Shown in pieces: positions 11,662 to 24,463 of a stretch of DNA of 64,000 nucleotides; the stretch's first letter is position 1; every line of letters starts with the position of its first letter. The DNA is taken from contig MU401658.1 in assembly GCA_022579005.1 (NCBI GenBank), positions 1-64,000 of the forward strand, given 5' to 3'. Under the pieces are notes generated by a model, which saw nothing but the letters and a program-made list of their open reading frames with translations, did no database searches and was not told the DNA's origin. This DNA comes from Poronia punctata. Lineage: Eukaryota > Ascomycota > Sordariomycetes > Xylariales > Xylariaceae. Made by a program: the position numbers and the translations under genes.

Positions 11662-13425
11662 ATGCGTTTCGCCAAACCATTCAAATGTATTGCCCCCCCT
11701 TCCCCCTCGGAGGAAACCCCTAACCTAAATACTCCCCCGGATCCGTAGTTTTTGACAATGCGCATACAATGTTAACCCTTAGATGCCGACAGCTTCTGCT
11801 CATTGTTTCGCAAGTCCGGATGGGAAACATGTCGCAACCTTGTTGCCGTCTAGCATTTCCGTTCGAGCGGTACCATCTCTAGATCTGGTGCGGACAGTCA
11901 AACTACCCAGCGACTTATCTAGCGGGGTAGTCAGTTTTCTGTGGTCTCCATCGTCCACCAGAGTCTTGGTCGCTTTGGTCGATCAAGTTCATGTATTCTC
12001 GGCCTCGGGAGGGGATTTTCATGGATGTGCGCAGGTTCCGCAACCGTCGACGGTCAAGCCGGCCTTTGTCAGTTTCGGTGCTACTGACGATGAAGTCTGT
12101 GTTTTCTCTCCCGTCGGCCTCAAGCTATCTATAATCAACCTCGCGTCGTCCAAGGCGGTGGAGATTAACAACCCGAAATTCTTCGGCGCCATGTCTGCGT
12201 CAAAAGGCTCCTCATTTCGGCCTGGCAGCCGCCACCTTGCGTTGCTGACCAGGGTGGCGGGCAAAGACATGATTAGTATTCATGCTGCAGAGACACGGGT
12301 GATGCAACGATCTTGGTCTCCGGAGACGGTCGATGCCCAGGGCTTAGCCTGGACCCCAGACGGCAAATGGTTGGTCGTGTGGGATTCGGCAGCCCATGGC
12401 ACAAGGGTTCTATTCTGCACTCCCGACGGCTACGTCTTTAAAGACTGGCGCGGCGTGCATCCGCGTAATGAATCGGACGACATGATTCAATATGGACCGG
12501 GTGTCAAGACTTTGACATTCAGCCCGAACGGCCAGTACACAGCAGTAGCTGATGGCTCCAATCGCCTCTGCATACTAAACGATCGACTGGTAGAAGAGGC
12601 GCGACTACATCACACCCAGATCATCGAGTGCAAGGAAACTCTGCAGGTAGGTGCCGTCCAACATTCTTGGGTCGTCTTCAAGACCACGTTGGGATGCTGT
12701 GGCTAAAAAAAAAGGGATAAAATTAGATCTGGCAAGAACAGATAAACCCACGTGTTGGATCCGGGCCACAAACTCCGACATTCGTTAGGGCCACCCAAGC
12801 CGTGAGCCCACCTGGCCTATCATCGAGTGGCGGGCAAGAAGGTCGATCCGGTTGCAGTCTGGCTAGGTTCGACGCCTCTTCCACACTGCTCGCTTCTAAG
12901 CTGGACGAGGCGCCGAGCACGATCTGGATCTGGGATATCCCAACATCCGAACTTCGAGCCGTGCTAATGTACCATGCGAACATTGCCAAGGTGGAATGGC
13001 ACCCTGACTTGCCCGAGCTTCTCCTGGTGAGGTGTGAGGGCGAAGGGTATAGTAGCATTGTGTTTGTCTGGGACCCCCTCAGCGACGGGCCGCGTCCGGT
13101 GCAGTTCGCACCCCACCTGTCGTCGAGCACAAAAGTCACTGGCCGAACAAATATCACATGGCTGAAAACTATTGACGAGCCTGCATTTCTCTTATTCACC
13201 GACCAGAAAGAGTGCGTCCTTGCTTCTCTAACAGATGCAGATGCAGATGACAGCCTTTTGCCCTGGGCAAACCAGACCACGGTCAATCCATGCGTGACCA
13301 CGAACCAAGCTCTAGAATTGAAAAAGTCGAAAATCGATCCTGACGATGACTACAGTAGTGACATGGATGAAGGAATCAGCGACCTTGATGATACGTTCCA
13401 CTTCAAGAAGTCCCCCCTGGGCTGA
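11662..13425 (+). CDS. WRAP73: WRAP73/WDR8-like WD40-repeat protein
   Basis: My model has three exons: 11662-11686, 11793-12646 and 12727-13425, giving 525 residues. The 25-nt first exon encodes MRFAKPFK and is joined in phase to an exon continuing SSAHCFASPDGK. This restores the conserved FKSS...SPDG start of the family; beginning at the ATG at 11783 would lose it. The second junction gives ETLQ-IWQEQI, also a family hallmark. WD40-type blades occupy most of the protein (for example FSPNGQYTAVADGSN and IWIWDIPTSELRAVL), and an acidic tail follows. In fission yeast and animals Wdr8/WRAP73 works with Msd1/SSX2IP-type partners to anchor microtubule minus ends at the spindle pole body or centrosome. 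The assignment is by sequence recognition, and the introns are inferred. Confidence 0.85.
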
Positions 13426-15458
13426 GGAGTTGTGAGCTGTTGGGAATTATGGTTCGGTCCTCTTTCCTGGGCCGTATCTGAAAATCTATCACATCCAGGA
13501 AATGAGAGATCGGATTCTTGCCCCGGCCCCTTGGATACATTTCCTGCCTACGCCCCACGCGGCGGTAGACCCCCGTCACACCATACGAGTAGAAGAAACA
13601 GTCGCCGTGTTTCTTTCTTTCCCTTTACTCTTCGTCTCTCATACCGGTAGTAACGGAAAAGTTACGACTTGAAGAACTCGACAAGGATGCAAGCGTTACT
13701 TCTTCACAACACAAATCATATCCAATCTACAAACCGGCGTGAAAAAATACCTAGACGGATATATCTGATGGTTGAGGAGACCGTTGAAAGAGGCTGTGCT
13801 AGGTAAGTATCCTTGGGGGGACAGGCTGTGGGACCGGATCACCTGTGCAGGGATCCGGCCAATCGGTTAGTCAAAAGTTACAAGTCTGGCAGGGGACGGG
13901 ACGCGGGCGTACCAACCGATACCACCTTATTTTCCAAGCCACCCGACCAAACCTGACGAGGAAAACCGGACATGCCTTACCTAATGGTAATCTCTCTTTT
14001 CTACTTTCAAAAGAAGAGGTGAGAATTACTCGTACACATATTAGAGCTATTGTCAGTTGCGGGATCTCCCTGAAGAGGCCGGCTAGATCTGCAAAATATG
14101 GTTACAGAGTAGGTAGTGTAGGGATAAGTCAGGTACCTGACATACCCACACGTACTTACTTTATCTAACCTACAGTATTAATACTTTGGTGTTACAATGA
14201 GGGCAGGACCGAAAAGGGCATCGCTGCATGCAGCTGCTGCTCGACCGCTGGTTCTATCTAGTCTAGTACCTGGGGACTTGGTTCGGCTTTGTCGATCGGT
14301 ACCGGCATCCTTTAAATTAGAAAATCTGGTTGACATGACATTTGGCAAACTCGGATGGATCTCGAACATGGTCGATTATGTATCCCGCTCCCCCACGATC
14401 TCTGGGTCGTACCCAATTCCCGGAAGGGTTCAAAGGAAGTTACCTAGACCACGATCATGACCATGACCATGAACCACGACCATGACCACACACCCGCACA
14501 CGCACTCTGGCGGCCAGGCCAGACCTATCCAAGTACTTGTTAATGTCAGTCCCCCCCCAGTACGTGGCACATAATGAAGACCAGACAACCTACTCGTACC
14601 TGATTCATGTCCCCTGGCTAGGTTGGGCATGTGCCGGTTCATCTCTATTCTCCAGGGATCATCCATGACAGACGTGCATTTCGTCTCCCTCTCTCTCGCA
14701 TAGGGTCAGCCGGTTGTTGGACGAGCGAGCCTTGTCATAACTTGTTGTCCCTAACGCTGTTTTCTTTACCTATACGTACCCAAGGTTAAAGATTGACGTC
14801 CATTTACTGTACCTACCTATATACCGGCTTCGCTAACTGTCCCGGGCCAGCGTCTAGGGTGCGCCCAACCCTCGATTTGCCGCGGAGGGCTGACGGCATA
14901 GACCCGGTGCAGTATATGGGGGTTACCCGCACATGCAGGATTGGAAACCAAAAAGACGAGGGGAGGTCGTCCGTCGGCCTCGTTTATTATCGACACGTCT
15001 CCAGTGACAAAGATACTGTGACGCGCCTCTGTTGGATCGGTATCGACCACTTCTTAGAACAGCGCCCATATCCATATCCTAGACCGGCACAACGCCAACT
15101 GTCTCTATACGTCTTCTTGCATGACTTTGGAGGGTGGCCAACTACTCGTACCCTCCCTACCTATCTACTTGGACATGAGCCAAGTTGTCGGTCGCCAGCC
15201 CGTTTATGATGATTGATGGCTTTTCATATCAAATACGAAGTCACTCAGCTGCGGCGTCCATGGGTCATGATGCCTTGTGGTAATGCAGCAACAATATATA
15301 ATAGGTAGTCGTGGTTCGGGACAACTGATCACTCATCTGCATCGTCGCAGTCGCTTTAGCCTTTACCAGTTCAGCGTCGAGACATTTCTATATTCAAAAC
15401 TCCTTGAAGTAAGAGTGAGGTCTTGCATGACTGCTTGCACTGCAGCTGCCCGTCCACC
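13426..15458. other. Intergenic, no gene recognised
   Basis: About 2 kb of mixed composition. It holds four TACTCGTA/TACGAGTA motifs (13584, 14027, 14591, 15143) and a CATGAC-type tandem repeat near 14,451-14,490. Several open stretches of 60-140 codons exist in both strands, but none shows family resemblance or a splice-supported extension. The 3' part is presumably the promoter and leader of the RRM gene. Confidence 0.55.
14451..14490. repeat. CATGAC/CATGAA hexamer microsatellite
   Basis: Imperfect tandem ATGACC-type hexamers run for about 40 bp in the spacer between the WRAP73-like and RRM genes. There is no coding context. Confidence 0.7.
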
Positions 15459-17056
15459 ATGCCTTCGGAACTTGTATACCAACACCAGCAGCAAACGCCC
15501 ATCAACGGGACCATCTCAGGCCTAGTACGGCCGGGAAGCGAGACGGGCTACTACTTTATACCCATTGCTAATGTACGGTAGCCGTCAAAACCATGTCCGT
15601 GCCTTTTATTCTTGCGTCTTTTCGCAAGGCCGGCAACCTGGGTGCTGGCAATTGTCTCATCTTGACTGACAGTGTGTGTCTACGCAACTAGTTACCGTGG
15701 CAGACTTCGTGGCAAGAGCTCAAAGATCATGTACGCAAGGTCTGCCCTGTCGAGCACGTCGAGATCAACGAGGACAGTACTAGCGGCCATGTGGTTCTGA
15801 GAGGTCGAACCAACTTCGATGCAGCCTTCCGTATGGTAGTACCGCAGCTTTCTGTTTGTTTCATGGCCAGACCCGGCTTACCGTGTTTCTTAGGCCTACT
15901 CAACGGTGGTGTATTCCACGACCGAGCCCTCATAGCCGACGGCAGGAATGCGGACGATTGGGTTTTGGTGAAGCAGCATGTTGATGTGAATGGGAACGCA
16001 CTCTCTCCACGGCCAGCAAATGCTCCAAGATATGCGGCACAGATACCCCACCAAGTATCGTTACAGATGACGCAACCTCCGTCGGGACACGTCGAAGTAT
16101 GTTATATGCATACCCATACCCCTTCACGACACGTGCTGTTCCGAGTAGGTACTGACGATTCATAGTGGACGAGTGTTCCCAGCAGCACACCATACTTGAT
16201 GGGCCCTGTAATTGCTACCTCGTCGGGCCTCGTCTTGAGTGGAATGCCGGAATATTCGAATTCGACTGCTCTGACCGGCTGCGATATGGAATATGTACAT
16301 GCCATGGCAAGCACATTATTCCCCTATTCAGCCGGTATGGGCTATACGCAACATTACACGCCAAACGAATATGCCGCATGTGGCTACAACATGCCCAATG
16401 CCGACACGGTACCGGCTCCTCGGGGAGAGAAGAAGCCATGTTATGCTGCTGCTGATGCGGCTCCTCCCAAGCGACGCAGGATCATGATCCGACAGCTCCA
16501 GCCCTGGATAACCGAGTCGCAAATCCGAGATCTTATCCGTCATAAAGCGGGATCTGCGGCTGCTGAGAAGCTTCAGAAAATCGAACTTCCTTTAGCAGAT
16601 AATGCCGTCCAGGGGAAAACCCGCGGCATCGCATACGCTACATTTGGATCGGAGGAAGTAGCGAACAAGGTCATCAAGAAGATCAACAAGTATCAGTATG
16701 AGGGACGAGTACTCGAGGTTAAACATGCAAAGGATGACCGCCAACCTACCTCCCGGCTCCCTCCCCCTCCCCACAGCTCCGGTCATCAGCAGCTACAACG
16801 ACCCCCACACAACTCCGGTCAGCAACAGCAACAGCAACGACCCCCACCTCATCGTGAACGTCATGAGGGGAGGGGAGGTAGGGGGGATAAGGATGGTAGT
16901 GGCCAAAAGTTTACCGGCTCCGGTTCAGGTTCAGGTTCAGGTTCAGGTTCAGGTTCGGGCGAGAAGAAGAGTGTGAGTGCCAAGGCATTGTTATTCAAGC
17001 CCGGTGTCGTGATTGCGAATGGGTCTACACCTACCCCTTGCTGTCTCTCTGCATAG
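15459..17056 (+). CDS. RNA-binding protein with two RRM domains and a Gly-Ser tail
   Basis: The four-exon model is 15459-15572, 15692-15830, 15894-16096 and 16166-17056, giving 448 residues. The start ATG has a good context (CCACCATGC). RRM1 spans about residues 35-105, with the RNP1-like stretch GHVVLRG and the second-helix region LLNGGVFHDR. RRM2 spans about 256-342, with RIMIRQL as its RNP2-like strand and GIAYATF as its RNP1-like strand. The region after RRM2 is Pro/Gln-rich, then Arg/Gly-rich, then a (Gly-Ser) run at about 403-417 encoded by tandem GGTTCA hexamers. Such architecture suggests an mRNA-binding protein. I recognise the type from Sordariomycetes but know no functional name. 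The phase-1 junction at intron 2 (R-LLNGG) decided its donor. Confidence 0.8.
16922..16956 (+). repeat. In-frame GGTTCA hexamer repeat (Gly-Ser)
   Basis: About six tandem GGTTCA units encode a Gly-Ser dipeptide run inside the RRM protein. Because the unit is a multiple of three, length changes would alter the linker without shifting the frame. Confidence 0.85.
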
Positions 17057-19554
17057 GGTTGGAACTTGTCTATTTGGATCTTGCTTGTTAGATGGCTTTA
17101 TGTGTGGTAGGTTAGGTAGGTAGTTAATGAGCAATAAATAAACATCTCTGAATATATGGTTGGTCATCTATACCTGCGTCGATTAGGTTGTGTTGATCCT
17201 TTGGTCCAGGGTTTTTTTTTTTTTTCCTTTTTTCCTTTTTTTTTTTTTTCTTTTTAATATTAAAATAAAGCTCAAGTTCCCTCTGTTCATGTAGTCTTTT
17301 GGAACCCTTGTCTAATGCTGACTTATCAATTACAACTATTCCATATTCTCCCCCCTTCCTCCCTTGTTCACTTTAAACTGCCTGGTTATACGTGATCTCT
17401 CTCTCTCTCTCTCTCTCTTCACCCTTCTAATGTAATGCCATCTATCATATTACATTTTTCGTCTTTCGTCCTGTTCTGCCCTTTGGTCTCTCGTCAGATG
17501 TCCTGCTTCATTGCAAGTTATGGTTACCTAGGTAAGTAAGTAAGTTAAGTACCCGGAAAGGGGGGATAGATGTAACTAACCCAAGACAAGACATAATTAT
17601 ACTTACTTACTGACTTATCCAAGGTAAGTAAGTAGGTAGGTAGGTAGGTAGGTCAATCTTTTCTTCTCAGATGACTGACAAACTGACTAACTGACTGATT
17701 GCCTTTCTTTAACATAAAAGGTAGGTACATACCTAGGTAAATAGAGGGGATGGCAAGGGTGGGAAATTTCTCCAGCTCTCTCTCTCTCTCAACGTCAGGT
17801 TATTGTTATGTCATGTCATGTAGATGCATGCATGCAAGCAGGTAAGGTAGGTAGGCACGGCATTTTCCCTACTTACTTACTTACTTCCTTACATACCCGG
17901 TATTCGGATCCATCTATCCGCTCCTGCAAGGGGGGTGTTGCCTTTCCCTTTCCCCCTCCCCTCCCCCTCCCTTTTTTTTTTTAATATATCTACACGTATG
18001 TTTGTTTATTTGTTTCATCCCGTCTTCCACTTTTTTGGATAATGGCCTGTTTTGGTTGGTTCTTTTTACGTGTATTTATGTATTTATGCCCGACAACCAA
18101 CCCCCCATTTCCCCCCTCCCTAACGAAAGGCATTTTTTAGTTCGCAGTTTGCACCTGAACATGAACATGAACATGAAAAATGCGGCAGGGTAAGGGCGTC
18201 CGTCACCAACTACATAGGAGGAAAGGGAAGGGAAGGGTTGAACTCGACATGTACATATATGTATGTTACCTACCTTTTTGCGCAGACTGGACTCGTGCCC
18301 GTACAGTACAGTACAGTACCTACACCTACTGTTCTGTACCAGGTTAAATATCGGATAGGATATGTGAGGTGGGGTGAGGGAAATGATGTATTTAAAACGG
18401 GCGGACGGGCGGGCGGCGATCCGGTAAGAAACGCCTCTTGAGTACGAGTAGGTGGCTGCATCTACCTACTCGTACTCGTAGTCAAAGTGTGGGAGGGATT
18501 AGTTAGTAACACAGGTTTTCAATTACCTAGGTAGGTGCCTAGGTATATATATATCTTCCTATGTGGATAATGTGATACTTACTTACCTAATATTACCAAG
18601 TTTACAGATAAGGTATTGACTTACGAGTAAGTATCCTCTACTACACGTACACGTTTATATATCTTGGTCTTCCATAAGCCCCCGGGTATATTCATCTACT
18701 CGTATATATCTAACTTGGAAATATCACGTGAAGCGAGTCGCAGATCGTAGATAGGTGATGTTGTTACTGTTAGGTTACCCATGTTCCATTCATTCAAATC
18801 GAGTCCCCCTTTTCCTTACAGATAGATACCTAGGTTACTTACATTATCTAGTATTGACAAACAATAAAAAGTGTCCAGGCAGGGTAATCAGTCATGATTG
18901 GATTGGATTGATTAGCGAAAAACCCTTGCCAAGTCGTCTGTCAACTTTGTTTGCCATCTCTCAATCTTTTTTTTTTTCTTGTCTTTTCTTTATCATTTCC
19001 CATCTACTCACTTACTCACTTAACTCACTCACTTGCTGACTTCTACAAGTTTCAGAATAAAAATATCCGTTTAATCCCCGGTTCTTTTTTTTTTTTGTAA
19101 AGTAAAGTAAGTATAAATAGGATAAGCCGGACAAGGTAAAAGAGATTGATATATAAACAAAATTAAAAAAACAGGAATAAAAAAGCCGGGACTGACTGAC
19201 ACAAGGTATATCTGATAATGTATTGCCTTGTTACCCCTTGGTTTGTTCCTGTGTATCTGATTTTTCTGTGGAGGTACCTAGGTAACTACTTGTAGGTGGG
19301 TGAAGATGAAGAATAAAGTGGTGATAAGGTGGTCTACGTCTAAGTCTGTCGTATCAACACAAGTCCCCAGGTAAATAGACATCCTTCAAAAGTTATAAAC
19401 TCGTCATAGCCATCATCTACCGCCGTGATATTTACCTGGTAAAATACATGAATCAAAGCCTACTTGATCACATTTAGTACAATATCACTGTCAATTCTTC
19501 TTAATTTTTATCGTCTTGTTTTGTAATTTATCGAATCCATACACAAAACACATA
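17057..19554. other. Intergenic, microsatellite-rich, no gene recognised
   Basis: This 2.5-kb spacer lies between the convergent ends of the RRM gene and TTI1. It contains poly-T runs (about 17,210-17,250), CT repeats (17,395-17,418 and about 17,775-17,790), TAAG/TAGG tetranucleotide runs (17,520-17,655), four copies of TACCTAGGTA (17525, 17730, 18524, 19275) and five TACTCGTA-type motifs between 18,443 and 18,704. No supported gene was seen. Confidence 0.6.
17623..17653. repeat. TAGG tetranucleotide microsatellite
   Basis: Tandem GTAG/GTAA tetranucleotides run for about 31 bp. The same tetranucleotide family recurs through most spacers of the window. Confidence 0.75.
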
Positions 19555-22500
19555 TCACACCTCAACAAACCTCACACCAGGCATGAAAGGACGTGTACTT
19601 GAATCCACAGCCAACATACCGCGCTCGTACATGAACAACCACACCGCATCAGCATCAATCGCTTCTAGCGCAGCTCTCGGCTCAGATTTCCGATCCCGCG
19701 ACTCCAGAGCTTCGGCAAGAAGTAGTAGGACTTGATCGAATACATCGTCGTCAATCTGTACATAAGAGACAATGGCCACAAGAAGATTCTGTACCGCCTG
19801 CCAGACCTGAGCTGCCTGGGCGAAGCGACCGAGCCCCGAGCCACCCCCATTCGATACGTTTCTGCTGGCCTTGTCACTGCTTATGCTCGTTAGCTCACCA
19901 TCTGCCGCCCGAGTAGGCACGATGATATCTCTCCTTTCTTCAGCGTTGCTTGCTGTCCCCATAAATGCTGGTGTGGCTACAGCGGCTCGTCTACCCTTTT
20001 CCCGTTCTCGCGTTTTGATGGCCTCGTTTTTAATCTTCTGACACCATTTACCAAGTCCACGATCCCACCATTCTGTCTTGAATCGTGTAGATAGAAAGTC
20101 GCCCGCAGAAGCACATAGTGCACACAGGGCCTCACAAGCCGCCACGACGACGAATGCTTCCGGGTCATGCAGTCGCTCGATTAGGACAGGCCAGATGGCG
20201 TTGACGAGGGGCAGGAAGGCGTCCTCGTCCGGAGCGAGTGCCGGGCAGACCGTCGCGAGGAGATTCAACAGTGATTTCCGAAGCGTCGGTGTGGGGGAGG
20301 TGAGATAATGTTGCGTCAAATCTGTGATGCGTGAGAGAAGTTGGAACGTTTGTGTTTTGGGCGGAGGCGGTTTCTCCACTTCGGTGCTTGTCACGTCTTG
20401 TTCGTCTGTGTCCTCGTTCTCAACATTGTCGAGCGCATCCGATGCTTTAAACGGCCGTTGGGGGTTTGTTTCTATCTGCCTAAATTCCGACTCTTCCTCG
20501 TGTCGATTCTGACGTCCTTTCCGGTCGTCTAGTACTTGACACAAGTCACTCGTTGTTACCATCTTCGGGGCACTTTTCTTGTGGTCGACGATCGGTTTCG
20601 ACGATTCCAGGGCCAAAAGATTGGTAGATTTCGTACCCTGATTCACAATCTCGGTAAGTACGCCGAAGAGACTTTCCACAAACAGGGTGTAGCCGTGATA
20701 GTTGTCGAGTGCTGCGAATATCGACGCGACAACATCGTCGAGATATGGAATAAGCCGAGGGCCGGTCAACTTGATCATCATGCGCAGGACCTGGGTAGAG
20801 GCTGGGGATATATCAAAGGTGTTGAGACGTAGAGACACCGAGTTCACCATGTAATCAACATTGTCGATGATGAGGTCCGTGACACTTTGATAGCCACAGG
20901 ACATCGCGATACTATTGAGGCTGATGACAGCATGTTCTCTCAACTGCGGCACATGTGAGCCAAGGAACGTGGCAATGGGATATAGGACATCGATCAACTC
21001 GGGCCGAAATGCCTCTTGCATTCTCGATGCTGCAAAGGATGTCACTTCCAGCGCAAGCGCCTGCATTCGCCAGTCGACATCCTCCACCTCGGCTTGGGAA
21101 TCGAGGATGGAAAGTGATAAAGAATATATTTCCTCTAGTGCAGACTCGCTGCCGTCCGAGACGTCGCCTGCGGAGGAGAAGTCTAGGAAAGAATCCAGTT
21201 CCGATGGCTGAGAGAGTATCGACTTGATCAACTCAAAAGCCAACCAGTAAGAAGTAACCTGGGTGATACCTTCGGATTCGCGCACGTAGTTCAACATGTC
21301 GTTAGCCAGCCTGAAGCGTTGAGCTGGCGAGCCCGATTTGGCCACGAGCTCGACGAGGGCTTGTCGTGTAGACCGTTCAGTCTCCCGGCCGATCAACACC
21401 GGCGTGAAGGATGTCGGTTCGCCCTTCTTAACTATGTCCATACTACTCATTTCTAATGCTCTTGAAGAAACCTCGGATAGGATAGTTCCGGACTTGGATC
21501 CGACAACCAGAGCTGTCGCAGCATCTCTCAGCGAGGCGGCCAAAGAATCGTCTAGGATTGATGAATCGATTTCAAGGTCGGCGATGTAATGCTGCCCTTT
21601 GATAAGATTTCGCATTGCCTGCTGCTTGACCGTCTCTTCGCTAGATTGGACTAAGCGTGGGAGGCTTGTGACCCAGTTATACACGGTCTCTTTGATAGTA
21701 TCTCCAAGCTCGGGATATATCCTAGCCAGATCAGCCAGGCTTGTTTCGTACATAGACCTCTCCCGATCATCGTCGGCCAGGATTATGGCCGTCTCGACGA
21801 GTATCGAAGCTGCGTCAGAGAGGGATTGGTGACACTCATCTAGCAATCCGATGCAAAGCTTTTCCAGCGCATCTTGTACATCTGCCGATGCATGATTTCG
21901 TAATCTGAGAACACTTGCTAATGCGAGCTTCACCTTGGCCGTGGTGGCTTTTAACCAAGCCCTTGACAGAACCTTCCCGTCCTCCGATTTCTCGCTCTCT
22001 CCTGTCTCCTGATCCGTTGGCTGGTTTAATATTCCTCTTACTTTGATATCCCCAACTACTCTGACGAGGACGTCTTTTAGTATGTCGATGCCTTTTACAA
22101 GGACCTTCCTCTGATTCTTCAGTGCCGTTGGAGGTGTCAGGAGCCGGCTTAGTGAGGAGACAGTGCCAGGTAAAAACGTCGCCAGAGCAGTCTGATCCCT
22201 GATCCCCACGACAAGCGCCTCCAACACACGCAGCGCTTCAAATTGTATTACAGGCGTCCGACCCTCGACAATTCTATCTAGTACAACCGTCACGGTGTGG
22301 CCAAGCGAAGGTATCATATTTTCTTCTACCAACGCTGCCGGCCCGGCGGATGAAGAGGCCGAAGCGGCGACGACAGACGTCAAGGTCTTCAGAGCTTCGA
22401 GTTCAGTCTCTTCAGGTACGCCCGCTCTGTTCTCCTGACCGGGCACGCCGTCGATGATAAAGGTCAAAAGCAAGAGCAGTTGCTGAGCAAGCTCTTTGGG

Positions 22501-22885
22501 CAACTTACTCTTCCACCCATGATCAACCAGGGTCCTGAAGCACTTGATGGTGACCTCGACGAGACGAATGGGATACTCCTGTTGATTCCGCAAAATATTG
22601 GAAAGAGGAAAGAAGACGTAATCGGCCAACTTTTCATCCAGGAGGGAGGCATCCTGCGACACTTGGCGGTCGAGAAGAGCGGACAAGTCGTCCGTTATTC
22701 TGATCAGATCCCTTGCGCTGGCCTTCTTATCGGGTGCGCGCACTGTCAAGTCATTTATGGAGACACATCGTGGTTTGAGCTGGATCCCTTTGCGTTTAGT
22801 AAGCTGGTTTTCATGCAGCCGGGATTTTTATCAATGATACCTCTTTGAAGAATTGGTTGCGGGTAATGGGAGGATCGCTGGCCAT
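19555..22885 (-). CDS. TTI1: TTI1 (Tel2-interacting protein 1), HEAT-repeat protein
   Basis: The two-exon model on the minus strand is 22885-22841 and 22779-19555, giving 1,089 residues. The 45-nt first exon encodes MASDPPITRNQFFKE and splices to LKPRCVSINDL, restoring the family start FFK-LKPxCV; without it the protein lacks an ATG. The 61-nt intron has a CTTACTAAAC branch site. The protein is an alpha-helical solenoid of HEAT repeats, with an acidic disordered insert in the C-terminal third (the stretch with NVENEDTDEQD). TTI1 is a subunit of the TTT complex (Tel2-Tti1-Tti2), which with Hsp90 matures PIKK kinases such as TOR, ATM/Tel1 and ATR/Mec1. Length fits the family. The gene is divergent from the DUF1749 hydrolase gene, 539 bp away. 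Confidence 0.88.
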
Positions 22886-22894
22886 GTTGGAGTT

Positions 22895-22901
22895 TGACTC
22901 A
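22895..22901. promoter_or_regulatory. TGACTCA (CPC1/Gcn4- or AP-1-type box) upstream of TTI1
   Basis: A perfect TGACTCA lies 9 bp upstream of the TTI1 start codon, so it is probably in the transcribed leader. This heptamer is the binding site of Gcn4/CPC1-type bZIP factors. A single occurrence can easily be chance. Confidence 0.25.
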
Positions 22902-23424
22902 TTATATGCTTGGGAGGTTGACATCGGGCAGACTCGCACGCAAAGACCGCACAGGTACGTGTACAAGTAGATTGACTCCTCTACGTAAGTTGGGGAATTA
23001 TGAATTAATTCGAAGGGCAGGTCTATGACTTGTGTGTAGAATTGATTTTAGGTAATCCTGAAGTTACAGCGTATTAGGCTTGGTGTAGAGTTCATGCGTG
23101 GGGCCTTGTGGTGTCTAGTAGCGCTCCCTGGCTCCCTACAGTTGGAAGTCGTAGTGGCATTTTCAGTGTATCCGTCAAAGTCTCAGGCCAGACTGCGGCT
23201 TTACGCGTAGTACTCGTAGGCAGTTGAGATATGATCTGGATCGTTACCTCTTCGATCTTGTCCCGTTCACATTCCTCGGGTCATATTCTCAAAACAAAAA
23301 GGTATCAACTTATCATCTCAATCACCAAACATATAGAAATATACGAAATCATTTTTGGTCGCAGTTTAGATACACTCGGCCTGACTTATGATTAATTACA
23401 CAGTCTAAGCTATATAATTCCAAA
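22902..23424. other. Divergent spacer between TTI1 and the DUF1749 gene
   Basis: About 520 bp is shared as 5' flank by two divergent genes. It contains one TACTCGTA at 23211-23218. No coding sequence or obvious TATA box is seen. Confidence 0.5.
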
Positions 23425-24463
23425 ATGTCTACTACCTCGAGCACCTTCACTACGACTGTTCACCCGTTCCCTTCGTCGACATCCAATGCTTGTGCCTACG
23501 AGATCGGGCGTCCAAACGCAAAAAACGCACTTGTCTTCATAGGAGGATTGGGTGACGGGCCTCACACGGTCCCTTATCCCCGAGCTCTGGCTAAGCGACT
23601 CGACCAAGAGCCAGCTCTTGATTTCTCCGTCTTCGAGTTTCGCTTGTCTAGCTCCTTCTCCGGCTTTGGGTTTTTGAAACTCGCCGATGACGTTGCTGAT
23701 ATCTCGGCTCTCGTGAATTACCTCCGAAGTATCGGTAAGGAACGGGTTGTCTTGATGGGCCATTCTACTGGCAGTCAGGTAAACACACCCCCGTCTTATA
23801 ATCGTACACAAATGTGCTCTGGCTTCACCTGATCTGGCGCTAATGCCAAAGGGATAAGGATTGCGCAGAGTACACTCTACCGGCTCATAACGCCTCATCT
23901 GTAGATGGCTATATCTTACAAGCCCCTGTATGCGACTCGGACGCTTTTGCCTTGGAGATGGGCCATGATAAATTACACGAAAGTGTTAGCGTGGCCAAAC
24001 GTCTCCTCGAGCAAGGCAAGGGACATGAGCGTATGGACATTGATCTGGTGACCCCATCCATGAAAAACACGCCGATATCAGTCTGGCGATGGTATTCACT
24101 CGCCGCATCCGAGTATGTCTAAAGACGCAACCAGGCGAGTTATCGAACATGAGCTAAAATTCTGTTATTTACAGCGGCCAAGACAATTATTTCTCTCCCA
24201 GTCTCTCCCGCGGAGTGGCATCCTCGTTCTGGGCGAGGATAGATAAGCCGCTTCTGATACTTCACTCGGGCAACGACGAGTACGTTCCTGCATTGATCGA
24301 CAAGGATGCTTTAGTCAAGGAATGGATGGGAATGTGCCAACCGGGCATCGCTAGTGATCTCTCTGGAACGATTCCGGGCGCTGGCCACCGGGTCGAGGAG
24401 CCCGAAGCTGAAGAGTATCTTTGTGAGACGGTGAGAAAGTTCTTGATCCAGAACATAAAGTGA
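23425..24463 (+). CDS. DUF1749 (SidJ-like) alpha/beta hydrolase
   Basis: The three-exon model is 23425-23778, 23859-24112 and 24175-24463, giving 298 residues, the usual length for the family. The nucleophile elbow GHSTG (Ser about 114) ends exon 1 and is followed after the splice by QDCAEY, as in DUF1749 proteins. GGLGDGPH near residue 40 is the oxyanion-side loop. The acid lies in GNDEYVP and the His in PGAGHRV near the C terminus. No signal peptide is visible, so a cytosolic location is likely. One characterised member, Aspergillus fumigatus SidJ, hydrolyses intracellular fusarinine siderophores. Whether this protein shares that substrate cannot be told, because no siderophore genes lie nearby. 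Confidence 0.85.

Noticed and set aside
12723..13301. 192-codon open frame on the minus strand
   Set aside because: It lies antisense to the third exon of the WRAP73-like gene, whose protein is clearly conserved in type; the antisense frame shows no recognisable features.
23410..23898. 162-codon minus-strand open frame
   Set aside because: It is antisense to exon 1 and intron 1 of the DUF1749 hydrolase and ignores its splice structure.
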